Assembly (NCBI GenBank): GCA_003116995.1 | Contig: BDSL01000021.1 | Location: forward strand, 558,001-622,000 | DNA: 64,000 nucleotides | Direction: 5' to 3' | Source: Yamagishiella unicocca | Lineage: Eukaryota; Chlorophyta; Chlorophyceae; Chlamydomonadales; Volvocaceae | Shown: positions 1-10,600 of the stretch, piece by piece | Numbering within the stretch: position 1 is the first letter of the stretch | Layout: every line of letters starts with the position of its first letter | Notes under the pieces: model-generated | The model's database searches: none | Seen by the model: the letters and a program-made list of their open reading frames with translations, nothing else | Told to the model about the DNA's origin: nothing | Made by a program: the position numbers and the translations under genes

Positions 1-151
1 TGACAGGTCGCTCGTTCCCGGCAGGCCGGCCTTGGGGGGGGGTGCGTGGGTGTCTGTATAGATCGCGGGAGGGGGGTAAGACGCCATGGATTACTGTGCC
101 TTCGCACTCCGCATTCATGTTTGCCGTACCTACCAACTGCTGCTCGGCCAG

Positions 152-691
152 GTGTGCACTGGTCCGTGACCATCGGCAACTCCACCAACCCCACCGCCCT
201 GGTCGCCCTGTACAACAAGCTGAGCACGGAGGTCAAGGGGCTGCTGTCGACGGTCCAGCAGGTGCGTGATGGGGCCGCCGCGAGTGTATGGGTTCGCAGC
301 AGTGACGGTACTACGGCAGCTGCGACGTTACTACCAGGCCCGAAGCCGGCTTACTTGCGCGAGCGAGTGTTTCCGCATTATTGCATCCTCTCTCAGGAAT
401 CCCCCTGTATCTTCCGTCCGCCGTGTATCATCCACAACCATCTGATGATGTCGACCCTTTCTTCACACCACGCGCTCGCAGGCTGCTACCAACACCGCTG
501 GTGCCGTGTCGCTGCCGCTGGACACCGCCCACGTCATTTCGTTCCTGAAGCCCCAGGGCGCCACCGCCTACCTGGGCTACCTGAACGACCCCGCCACGGA
601 GGGCATTCCCACTCTGGACACCCAGACGAGCATCAAGGCCACCATCGTCTCGCCTCGCCGCATCCTGTTTGCCCCCATCAGGCTGAAGTGA
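152..691 (+). CDS. 3' end of a secreted-protein gene, upstream tandem copy (partial)
   Basis: Exons at 152-261 and 482-691, with the remainder of the gene lying left of the window edge; base 1 falls inside the intron before the first of these exons. The encoded peptide is identical to the C-terminal 107 residues of the complete copy at 2255-4228. The exons differ from that copy only by synonymous changes (for example GCC CAC vs GCC CAT and CCC ATC vs CCG ATT) and by the stop codon (TGA here, TAG there). Intron boundaries are at the same positions (CAG|GTGCGT donor, GCTCGCAG acceptor). No family is recognised. The peptide has N-glycosylation-type sequons (NST) and no membrane segment. Function unknown; judged secreted by analogy with the signal peptide of the complete copy. 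Confidence 0.7.
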
Positions 692-1185
692 TAAGCTCGC
701 TAACTGACGCGATGCCCACTTGATGCGATGAAATATGCATGTGCCGAGCTGCCCTGGCTGCTTATCCAACATCTGTAGTAGTTAGGCAGGGCTGTGTGTA
801 GTAATTAGGGCATTGCGAATCTGCCCACGCGCGCGAAAATGAAGAATCTGCGTGACGTGCGCCAGGGTGGCGAACATGAAGGGTGTGCAGGTTGCCAGGA
901 CACATGGGGACATGTGCTGTTGCGCGGCGTCGGACTCACGCCTGCCGTTTGCAAGTGGCTGTCATAAGCTGAAGTGGTTGCCTGTATTGTTCCGCTGTAT
1001 ATGCGTGATCTCCGCCCCCGCACCGATGTGCGGTGTCCTTCTCGCTGCTTCACCCCGATGGAGCGCTGGTCATTTTTTTATTCTTCCTAGACGGGTTAGT
1101 CGTCACGGCGCTGCATGACGTCAGCGGACACTTAGTTATGAGCCGGGAGGGCTCGTGGAGGCAGCAGCAGGAGCTGCCACTCGCT

Positions 1186-1398
1186 TGTAACCAAATCAAT
1201 CTACATAGCGCACATTTCCGATACGGTGGCAATATGCTTTACCGCCGACGTTGTCCCACCCTTTCCAGCAGAGGATGCTATGAAAACGAGTTGACAGACA
1301 GCGTGTGTACGACATATAGCTTTTGTACGAAACGGTTATGAGGTCGATGGTTCTACCTTCCAGTCTGGAACTCACTATAACAGTTAATACTGTTGTAA
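1186..1398 (+). promoter_or_regulatory. Candidate polyadenylation signals of copy A (TGTAA)
   Basis: TGTAA at 1186-1190 and again at 1394-1398, about 495 and 705 bases after the stop codon at 691. TGTAA is the usual polyadenylation signal of volvocine algae. Which of the two is used cannot be told from sequence. Confidence 0.4.
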
Positions 1399-1635
1399 GG
1401 ATGAGGTCTAGGTTCAGATCAGGCGCGGCACATTGTGCGGCCCTAGCCGGCCCGAACTCATTATAAAAGTTAATACTGTTTAATGAAAGAGGTCTAGGTT
1501 TAGATCAGGCGCGGCACATTGTGCGGACCTAGCCGGCCCGAACTCATTATAAAAGTTAATACTGTTATATGAAAGAGGTCTAGGTTCAGATCAGGCGCGG
1601 CACATTGTGCGGACCTAGCCGGCCCGAATTCATTC
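1367..1635. repeat. 86-bp tandem repeat, about three copies, with internal hairpin
   Basis: The block beginning GAGGTCTAGG starts at 1403, 1489 and 1575, giving an exact 86-bp period; a diverged partial copy precedes it from about 1367. Each unit carries GCACATTGTGC, a short perfect inverted repeat, flanked by the near-complementary GTCTAGG and CCTAGCC, so a single strand could fold into a stem-loop. Units differ by only a few substitutions. It sits between the two paralogous genes. No coding potential. Confidence 0.85.
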
Positions 1636-2254
1636 CTGCGGGGCGATGCCTTGCCACCACAAGGTTCTCATTGCGTACGTCTACCCCTGGTCTACCCTAG
1701 CTTTACAGGTGGCGGTGGGAAAACTTGGACGTCAAAAGCGTTGTCCGTCCGAACCCGATATATCTCATCCTATTAATAGTCGCCAAAGAGCAGAGCACCC
1801 CCGTGCACCCAGCCGACGCGTGGGCAGGCAGGGTCACTACCCTCCTATCGATCGTGACGGACTGTCTGTCTAATGGTCCCTTTCTCAATCATCTGCCAGA
1901 CACCTGTCAGACATAATTGCATGGATATTGATAGGCAATACTACGACAAGGCGTGCAATAGAGCTGCCAGTAGGGCTCCAGTCCTGGAGACCTGGAGGCC
2001 CGGCTGAGGCCAGAAGGCCAGCAGTCCGACCACTTAACCAACTGATCAACCACCTTACCGACCCAAACAAACGGCCAGTCACTCAGGATTTAAGGAACAA
2101 AGTGGAAGCATTATAATTACTTGATACCAAATCAGCTTGCCCTGTGTTCGAGGCGAGATCATCAGCGATACGACGAGTGATCCTGCAAGGCCGCCGCCGA
2201 TCAACGCATCGGCTTGATCTTAAGCGATTGCGCCTAGGACGCGACAATATCACG

Positions 2255-4228
2255 ATGATTAATCGCCCAATGGTTCTTGTGGCGCTGGCTCTGCTGTCGG
2301 TGGCGGCGATGGCTGGTGAGCTGCGCTCGCAACGGCGGCTAGTTGCACATGGTTGTGTCAGCTTGGAAACGTGACTGCCGCGAACTTATACATATAACAA
2401 AGGGTACAATTATAATGTCGCAACTTGCCGATCACGTGGCGGAGATGCTTCTTGGCATCATGAATAACTATGAAGGAAATAACCAAGCGGGCAGAACATC
2501 GTCCTGGGCAGTCAAGGCGGCCAGGGGCGGCCTGTTTAAACTCGATCATTAAGTGTGTCCCTTGCTGGCCGTCGCTTGCAGCTCCGCCTCCGCCGCGGCC
2601 TTCGCCTCCGCGGCCTTCGCCTGTGGCGACGCCCACCGCCTTCCGCCTCATCTCGATCACCAAGTGGAACAGCAGCGCCAACATCCCTCTCCTACAGGCA
2701 AGCTACTTTTACCATTGAATGCGTAGGCTGATGAGGGGCTAGCAATCCACGGCAAACATGCCCATCCTTGGGGCCTCTGTTCTGGCAGCGGCCTGCATGG
2801 CATGTTCATGTTACACACACGCGGCTGCTGTGCTCTTCAGGTCTTTGTCTGAGTGTATTCATTGTTATCAACCGTACCAGTTGCCAGCTCAGCGCCCGAT
2901 CAACGTTTACATGCTGCCCGCAGGCTGCCGAGACCAACGTGTCGAACGCCTGCAAGGCCTTCTTCGTGGCCGGGATCACCGGGAGCAGCCTGCAGCGCGT
3001 GACCGACCTCCTGTACGGCTCCCACATCAAGGTATGTGCGCCCCTTGAACGTCCGTAGGAAAGGCCTTTCATGTGAATGCCACAGTCTTTGTGTAACCAT
3101 GACTGTACGGCGCACGCACGCGCAGGTGTACGACTTCCCCACCCTGGTGTCCTACACCAACTACAGCGCCTGCGTGCAGCAGCAGCCCGGCCGCACCCTC
3201 TCCGCCGCCTTCGAGATCTGGAAGGTGAGGCGGAGTCAACAAGAAAGCGTGGTCAGTTCAGGAGATCGTCTTGCTGGTTTAATGAACTGGTATTTTCTGC
3301 CAGCATTGGCTTATCTCCGCTAACAGAATCATGATTTGAGCTTTCCGCCGCTAATGAACCCGTCTGCTGCTGTTTGCACGGATTGAAAGAAAGATATGTT
3401 ATCACCTGCCATCGCAGAACCGTGTGATCTTCCCGTACTACGACAGCATCGCGAACGCCACCGCCGGTGAGCTCGCCGATGCAGGGCACGGCGGAAGTTT
3501 GGGTTTCTTGTATCCCGTGGAAACTACAGCAGAGGCTGGCATGACAGGTCGCTCGTTCCCGGCAGGCCGGCCTTGGGGGGGGGTGCGTGGGTGTCTGTAT
3601 AGATCGCGGGAGGGGGGTAAGACGCCATGGATTACTGTGCCTTCGCACTCCGCATTCATGTTTGCCGTACCTACCAACTGCTGCTCGGCCAGGTGTGCAC
3701 TGGTCCGTGACCATCGGCAACTCCACCAACCCCACCGCCCTGGTCGCCCTGTACAACAAGCTGAGCACGGAGGTCAAGGGGCTGCTGTCGACGGTCCAGC
3801 AGGTGCGTGATGGGGCCGCCGCGAGTGTATGGGTTCGCAGCAGTGACGGTACTACGGCAGCTGCGACGTTACTACCAGGCCCGAAGCCGGCTTACTTGCG
3901 CGAGCGAGTGTTTCCGCATTATTGCATCCTCTCTCAGGAATCCCCCTGTATCTTCCGTCCGCCGTGTATCATCCACATATGATGATGTCGACCCTTTCTT
4001 CACACCACGCGCTCGCAGGCTGCTACCAACACCGCTGGTGCCGTGTCGCTGCCGCTGGACACCGCCCATGTCATTTCGTTCCTGAAGCCCCAGGGCGCCA
4101 CCGCCTACCTGGGCTACCTGAACGACCCCGCCACGGAGGGCATTCCCACTCTGGACACCCAGACGAGCATCAAGGCCACCATCGTCTCGCCTCGCCGCAT
4201 CCTGTTTGCCCCGATTAGGCTGAAGTAG
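2255..4228 (+). CDS. Secreted hydroxyproline-rich-type protein, complete tandem copy
   Basis: Seven exons: 2255-2315, 2582-2697, 2924-3031, 3126-3224, 3418-3466, 3693-3802, 4019-4228; 250 aa, all phases consistent. Exon 1 encodes a signal peptide (MINRPMVLVALALLSVAAMA) that would be cut just before a proline-rich stretch (APPPPRPSPPRPSP, residues 21-34) of the kind found in algal hydroxyproline-rich glycoproteins. The remaining ~215 residues hold two cysteines close to each other in exons 3-4 (NACKAFF, YSACVQQ) and several NxS/T sequons (KWNSS, TNVSN, TNYS, ANAT, GNST). This predicts a secreted cell-wall or extracellular-matrix protein. I do not recognise the globular family; it is not an obvious pherophorin. 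Intron 2 has a GC donor (CTACAG|GCAAGC) rather than GT. The start was chosen because the signal peptide follows directly and splices in frame. Confidence 0.75.
3542..4228 (+). repeat. Segmental duplication matching window bases 1-691
   Basis: Bases 3542-4228 match 1-691 almost exactly, including two introns; the main difference is a 4-base indel (CACAACCATCTG vs CACATATG at about 437/3977). Identity stops at the stop codons, after which the two 3' flanks are clearly diverged. The left limit for copy A is hidden by the window edge. Confidence 0.95.
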
Positions 4229-5192
4229 TCAAAGTTGTATGATGTGACGCTCGGTTAAAATTTATAATTGCATGCTGTAGGACCATAGATAGATGTCTGG
4301 ATGCGGCGTTGCAAAATGCTCCACGTGCGCCTCTGGACAAGTGACCGCCTGCCGTGACCCTGTTGTTTGATGGTGACATGAGTCTCGCTGTTGTGCAATT
4401 GAAGATACGTGCCGGTCGCGGACGCTGCAACCGCGTGAGTCCCCGAGCACGTGGAGATTTGCATGCATGGTAGAAAACGACACAATGTGTACAAATGTAG
4501 CGAGCATAGTCATCCGTGCAGAACACTGGCCAGAGTTTTTAGTTAGCTACCTATAAGGCAGGCTTTGGTCAGCATAAGTGGCGCACATCATGCGGCGCAG
4601 GAAGCTATGGGGGCTGCCGCAGGGGCTGCGGCAGGAGCTGCGGCCCGCTTGTAACCACTTCGGTCTACGTGACTCAGTTTGTCGATGGGCGGACACCACT
4701 GGATGTACGAGACAAACAGCTACACGGCACCCACTTCATAATCAACGCCGTGCACACGAATGGGCCTGTCGATTGGTGTTCTGGTGGTTTGCCTTTGTTC
4801 CGGTGCGCGTCGGTCTCTGTCTCCTCCGTCCTCCTCAGTGTCCAGTGATGTGCCCGATGGTTCTACCTTTTGGTCTGGAACCCACTGTAACCGTTACAAC
4901 AAAAGGAATGAATTGAGAGTTTGACACAGGCACGGGCGCAGGTACCCCTCGCGAAGTCACCTGCGCATTAGGCGGCTTGGCTGCCTCATGTATGACATAA
5001 GGCTTGACTGATTCGGTTTGATTGAAAAGCGCTTCCTTTACGGCCGTCGGGACATCGGAAGGCGCTCCTCACGCGCCGTACAGGATTACAAAGGCGTGCG
5101 TACAAGCCGTACGTAATGCTCATTGAGGAAGCTACTGGAGACGGTGCTCTATTGGGGTTGGTTAAGTAATCGCCGTATCCAGGTATCCTTCC
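4229..5192. other. 3' UTR of copy B and 5' region of PTRHD1
   Basis: No gene seen. TGTAA at 4650-4654 and the palindrome TGTAACCGTTACA at 4886-4898 are candidate polyadenylation signals for the gene ending at 4228. The remainder up to 5192 would contain the promoter of the PTRHD1-like gene; no clear core element was found. Confidence 0.5.
4886..4898. promoter_or_regulatory. Palindromic polyadenylation signal TGTAACCGTTACA
   Basis: TGTAA on both strands in a 13-base palindrome, about 660 bases after the stop codon of the complete secreted-protein gene. The same palindrome recurs at 6726, 10921 and 10986. An alternative upstream TGTAA is at 4650. Confidence 0.4.
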
Positions 5193-5957
5193 ATGATCGT
5201 TTTGGGCACAAGTGCTGCTGTCGGGTCCGTCCAAACGAGGGCCTGCCAAGTTGTGGGGGCGCCTCGTGTGGCGCATAGGTGTATACATAATTTTAAGCTT
5301 GTAGCCATCGGCTGTGCACGCCCCAGCGCGTTTTCGGCTTCACGGCATAGACTGATGTCCGAGTCGGCGGAGACTGTGCAAACGGCGCAAGCTATGCCCA
5401 GCAGCGGCTCCGCACCCCAACAAGATCTCTTGGTACAATACGTCGTTGTGCGCAAGGACTTGTGGGGCGCATTGGGATGGCCGCTGGGGAGCATCGTGGC
5501 CCAGGCATGCCACGCCTCGTCCGCCGCGATCTGGCTGTATCGCGAGGAAGAAACAACTCAAAAGTATTTGTCACCCGACAACATTGACCAAATGCGCAAG
5601 GTGGGAAGATACCCAAGTGCCTTGCGTGACCATTAGCACTTGTATACTGTGGTGTCCACATCGCCGGACGCTTAAGGCCTGAACGGATGTGGTCCTGCTT
5701 TACGCGGCCTGTCCCGGGGTCTGGACTCATATCCGGCCCCCCGGGGCCCCTCGCCCACGCAGGTGGTCCTGGAGGTCAAGGACGAGGCGCAGCTGCGTAA
5801 GCTGTCGGAGCAGCTCACTCAGGGGGGTGTTGGGCACAAAATGTGGATTGAGCAGCCTGAGAACTTCCCCACCTGCCTCGCGACGAGGCCGTACGCTAAA
5901 TCCGAAGTCGCAGCGTACTTCAAGAAGTTCCAACTTTCGAAGGCGACGATTGGGTGA
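5193..5957 (+). CDS. PTRHD1: PTRHD1-like peptidyl-tRNA hydrolase family protein
   Basis: Two exons, 5193-5600 and 5763-5957, phase 0, 200 aa from the first ATG. From about residue 80 it follows the PTH2-fold PTRHD1 family along its whole length: QYVVVRKDL, WPLGSIVAQACHASSAA, MRKVVLEVKDEAQL, MWIEQPENFPTCLATRPY and a terminal YFKKFQLSK. PTH2 enzymes cleave the ester bond of peptidyl-tRNA; PTRHD1 members are related, but their catalytic role is uncertain. Starting at the in-frame ATG at 5355 gives 146 aa, close to the usual ~140 aa. The longer form adds 54 residues rich in Ala, Arg, Ser and Val with almost no acidic residues, which looks like an organelle-targeting peptide. The gene converges on KAP; its 3' UTR probably ends at the shared signal at 6726. 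Confidence 0.88.
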
Positions 5958-7615
5958 ACACACGGATGGCGTCGTGGGCTGCTACGCCGTGATGTCCTTG
6001 TACATGAGTGGTTTCGGAGTTTGGGCGGTAATCTCACCCCAATGGCATCTGTGAAAGCGCGTGCAGAAGCGCCCAGTAGTTGTGCTTTTTCAAAGGGATG
6101 CTTTCACATAGAGCTTTGCGCGCAGTAGGGCGAGGGTAGCGACAAATGAGCGCTCGGGCGTGGCGAGAACACCTGGTCACGCGACCAAGAAAACGGAGGG
6201 CAGAAACTAGCACTTGGGTGGGGGCTCCTGATACCGCTTTAGCGCGGGGCGGCCAGCCTGCCAGCCTATGTATTTTTCCCAGTTCGTCCCCGACCACCGT
6301 CGTACGTCCTGCGATGTGTTAGTGCTACAGTGATTGAGAGTCCCCGGGGAGAGGCTTGGAGCGCGCGCATACCGGTAACCGGTGTGCCCCCTCCCGGTGC
6401 TGACAACACTTTGGATCAGGCTGCGGTCGCGTGTCTGACTCGAAAGCACAGTAGGGCAGCACATGACGTGTGGATCCGCTTTCGCGGGTGCACGGCCGGC
6501 AGCATCAAGAAAGCCGTACGTGTTACAGTGCCGCTTTTGCGGCTAGGCCTGCACAACAGCGGGTCCGGCGCGGCAGCCTCGCGCCAGAGGTGCCCCATAC
6601 GCATACGTAGCGCAGTGGCTCTCGGCCGTCACTGCCAGCACCCCCAGTCTCGCGCACGCTCCGCACCGCTCCGATACATAGCTTCGCGGCATTGGCTCAT
6701 CAAGCCAGTGTCAGGTTGGGGTTGTTGTAACGGTTACAGTGGGGGTGGAAAGAGGATGGGGGTGTTGGATGGAAGCTCGCCGGGAGGACAGCCCTCCAAC
6801 ATCGTCAGTGCCCCAAACCCCAAGCGATGTACAGCGCATTGCTCTCAACCCTCCGTCCCCCCCCCGCCTCGCGACTGCGCGCTGTTATCTGGGGAGGAGG
6901 TGGAGGTGGGTGGCGAGGGAGCTGGCGGCGGTCGCGGGGGGGCCCAGAAGCGGCGTTGTACTCGATTCTCCCTGGCCCTCGTAGGCAGAGGGCATGCTAT
7001 GATGACGACACGACAAAAAATGTACAAGACGTAACTGTTCCAAATAGCAACAAGCTCGCGGCCTGCCGTCGCGCGCAGTCACTAGCTACACCGGAGCGGC
7101 GCCATATGCACACCCACGACCCCAACCCCTCTATCCCTGCGTTCCAGCGCCCTTGCCGCCAGCCAGCCCCCCAGTCGTCCTCAACAGCTCGTAACGTCAC
7201 GAGTCGCGACCACTGCCAACCGCTGCGTGGCGATGCTGCCAGCACAGCAGGACCGCCTCATCTTCAGACTACGCCCGGCCGCAGCGTTATCGGTTGCCGC
7301 GGTCCTCATCCTCATAGCCCGCGGCTGGAATCGAAAGCGCTGCACTTCATCACTTCATCATTGCCGCCGTCGCCTGCACAGGCGCTCGGCTGCCCCCCGC
7401 CGTTACTGCTGCTCTTCCTGCTGCCACTCACTTCGCGCCGGCACCCACGCCGCCACACCACACCTAATGCACGCGCCCGCACCCACACCGCGATTGAGCC
7501 ACCGCACGCCGTACGCCCTTTTTCGCAGCGGCCCGTCCTCGCTCTTCCTTCACACCGGTCCAGTCCAGTCCAATCCACCACGCCAGTCCAGTCCACGCTG
7601 GGCGCCCGGCGGTCA
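5958..7615. other. Convergent 3' UTR region between PTRHD1 and KAP
   Basis: No gene supported; the long ORFs here are GC-rich open frames without recognisable domains. The left half is probably the PTRHD1 3' UTR and the right half the KAP 3' UTR, meeting at the palindromic signal at 6726-6738. Confidence 0.5.
6726..6738. promoter_or_regulatory. Shared bidirectional polyadenylation signal
   Basis: TGTAACGGTTACA reads TGTAA on the + strand (6726-6730) and on the minus strand (6738-6734). It is the first TGTAA after the PTRHD1 stop (about 770 bases) and the first on the minus strand after the KAP stop (about 880 bases). Both distances are reasonable for volvocine 3' UTRs, so both convergent genes may end here. 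Confidence 0.55.
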
Positions 7616-10600
7616 TCACATGGCGTACCCGCGCCGCAGCTCGTCCTCGTCGTACGTCCCTTCGTACCCCTCGTAGTTTGGATGCATAAGGCCCACGTCG
7701 TTGGGGCCCCACGAGCCGGCGCCGCCCCCGAGCTCGTCGAAGTCCGCCACCAGGCGCTGGTCGCCGATCTGATAGCCGTAGCCTGCGAGGGAAGGAAGTC
7801 AAGAGCCACGTCAGAGCCACGTCAGCGCCACGTCCGAGTGGACGGCACAAACGCCAGGATGCTGATGCCAGGGCTAATCGTCACAACGACAAAGTACCCA
7901 GTGGTTCAAGTTCTAAGTGGGCTTCTCGACGGCGGGGGATGAGGACAGGGCTAGGCCTGGTTACGGGTTTGCCGCGGACCGCAAGGATGCGGGGCGGCGC
8001 GGCGTGTTCTGCTCCCTCATGTAGGGACATGGGGGCCGCCGCAACAGGAGTGTGCTGCGCTGATAGCGAGACCCCAGCCGACCCGCTCCCGCCCCGAACC
8101 CACCATCCCCGCTGTAGTCCACTTCGGCGTCGTCGTAGCCGTGGCGCGGCCGGGCGTGCTGCGGTTGGGCAAGATGGGGCCGGTCGGGTGGGTTTAGGTT
8201 TAGGGTGAGAAACGACGAGGTAGGTGAAGTAAAAGAAACCGCATGATAGTTAGGGGTTAGGTAAGGCGCAGATGACGACTACCGGTATTGCGGACCGACC
8301 CGCGTGGATGCTACGTGTAGGGGAAGCAGCGCCCTGCCGGATGCAGGATCGTGTTGTAGGCAGCGCCCTCTGCAGACAGCCCCTCCGCCCCTTCCCGGCC
8401 CCTCACCGCGGCCATCTGGTCGGGCGGCTGCGACACCACGTCCAGCCACTCCTGGTTGAAGGACTCGAACTTGAGGTTTCGGATGCGAACAGCCCACTCC
8501 TCGTCCGTGTCCATGATGATGTCCAGGCACTGGTCCGCCACCCGGCGCACCTGAAGGGGGGAGGACCGAGGGCGGGGGTCAACGATTTCGCCCACTAAAC
8601 CCGGCATCGAGATCGACAAGAAGAAAACATGGGCGGGCGGCGGTTGGAGACCAGCTGAAAGCTCGTGCGCACGCGCCGAGGCGAGAGTGTGTCGTCGCTG
8701 CTGTCCCTAGCCACAAAATCTTCCAGGGCCCTCACCTCCTTGTTCTTGTCCTGCAGCAGGTCCACCAGGTAGAAGACGACTTGCTGCGTGGGGGGAAGGG
8801 AGGTGGGGTGGGCAATGAGGGGGGGGTTGCGTCAGGTGGGGCGGGGGTGGGGTGCCGACTCGGCCAACCACGGCTAGTGAGGGTGCGAAGGCTGCAGTAC
8901 GCATCGGCTAAGGAAGGAACTAATATTAGGTGCTATATAAGCTAGCTCGCTTCGGCGTTGTGAACGTAAGCGATGCCTTTTGTGGTTTAAAGTGGCCGCT
9001 GCAGCAACTGCCATTACGATACCTGCGTGTTGGTGAGCAGCATCGTCCGGGTCTCGTCGTGCAGGAGGAACTTGTGAAAGGTGAAGGCGATCTGCAGCAC
9101 GAACTCGTCGTCCTCCTTCTTGTCCCCCATCAAAGTGAACAGCGTGGCGACCTGCAGGGCGGTCGGGCGCGGCGGGAGGCGGCCGGCCGGCAAGAAGTCA
9201 GAAAGATTTGCGGGGAATGGCGGAAGGAGCGGCCGCGCAAGGAGCTGGAGGGCGTTACCCATCGTAAAACCGCAGGTTCGAAGAAGCTCCTAAACCACCC
9301 TGGGGCTCCTCCTCCCCCTCCGTTCCTTTCCCTAACTCACCAAGCCACTCTGGCAGATGAGTGGCGCTGTGCCCTCGTTGCAGAGCACCCCCACGAACAT
9401 GACCACCTCCAGCAGGATGTCGTCATCCACAGCGCCGGGCTGCGGGTGGTTGGGATGTGTCGGCGGTGGCTGATTTGGATTGGGTCGAGTTTGCAATGGG
9501 TTGAGTTCGGAGTTGGCAACGACGGTCGTTTAGAGAGCAGAGAAGCGGGGGTCGGGGCTCCGGCGACACCATACCTCTCCAACGGTGCTGCCGAGAAGCC
9601 CCATGCGATGTTGCCCTCGCGACGAGTCGCGTCGGGCACGTTTCGTGTGCTGGGCACGTGTGGTGTTAGGCACGTGTCATGTGTGTTGGACACATGTGCT
9701 GGACACGTGTGGTGTAAGGCACGTGTGGTGGGCACGTGTGGTGTAAGGCACGTGTGGTGGGCACGTGTGAGGTTCTTGTTCTGAAGGGCTACAAACTGCA
9801 CTGGCTATGCTGTTGTGCGCTGCGAAGCTGCGCCGACCTAGGCAATGGGGTTTCTAGGAGCTCAATGCGGCCCTGGACTCCTCATGCTCTTGTGTTAACT
9901 GTCATTCCTGCCCTCCGCCTCCCATTATAAACAGCACCCTGGAACAATATTGCGGCTGATGCTGCTTAGGGCTCCGTGCCTCCGAACCTCTGTTTCCAGG
10001 CGGTGTTGCCGACCTCGGCTTCCCTCCCTCGACCCGGCGCGACCCCGTCCGTTTACGGACAGCACCCAGGCCCCTCCGCTCGCCCGCCTCTCACCCACCG
10101 CGGTTTTGCTGTCAAACCCACCTGCGCGTATGTGGCCAGGAAGGTGAGCAGGTCGTGCTTCCGGACCAGCCCCAGGAAGTCAAACTCGGGAATGTAAAGG
10201 TTGGCCAGGCAGCCCAACACCTCCACGAACAGCTCCGCGGTGATGTCGGGGGCCTGCAGGCAGGAGGAGCCGGGGTGAGGAGGAGCCGGGGTGAGGAGGA
10301 GCCGGGGTGAGGAGGAGCCGGGGTGAGGCAGGAGGAGCCGGGGTGAGGAGGAGCCGGGGTGAGGCAGGAGGAGCCGGGGTGAGGCAGGTGAGGCGGGGTG
10401 AGGCAGGAGGAGCCGGGGTTAGGCAGGAGGAGCCGGGGTGAGGCAGGTGAGGCGGGGTGAGGCAGGAGGAGCCGGGGTTAGGCAGGAGGAGCCGGGGTGA
10501 GGCAGGTGAGGCGGGGTGAGGCAGGTGAGGCAGGTGAGGCGGGGTGGGGCGGGGTGGGGCGGGGTGAGGCAGGCGGCGGCGGGCGGAGGAAGGGGTGAAC

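Larger units (their letters stand above)
692..2254. other. Intergenic: 3' UTR of copy A, tandem repeat, 5' region of copy B
   Basis: No supported gene. The left part is probably the 3' UTR of the upstream copy, because TGTAA signals occur at 1186-1190 and 1394-1398, each followed by sequence loosely related to the 3' flank of the second copy (CTTGTAACC at about 4649; GATGGTTCTACC at about 1345 and 4857). The middle holds the 86-bp tandem repeat. The right part contains the promoter and 5' UTR of the complete copy; no TATA box stands out. Confidence 0.5.

Noticed and set aside
6330..7942. Long + strand ORFs (234 and 371 codons) between PTRHD1 and KAP
   Set aside because: They overlap the antisense of the last KAP exon and its 3' UTR and show no domain.
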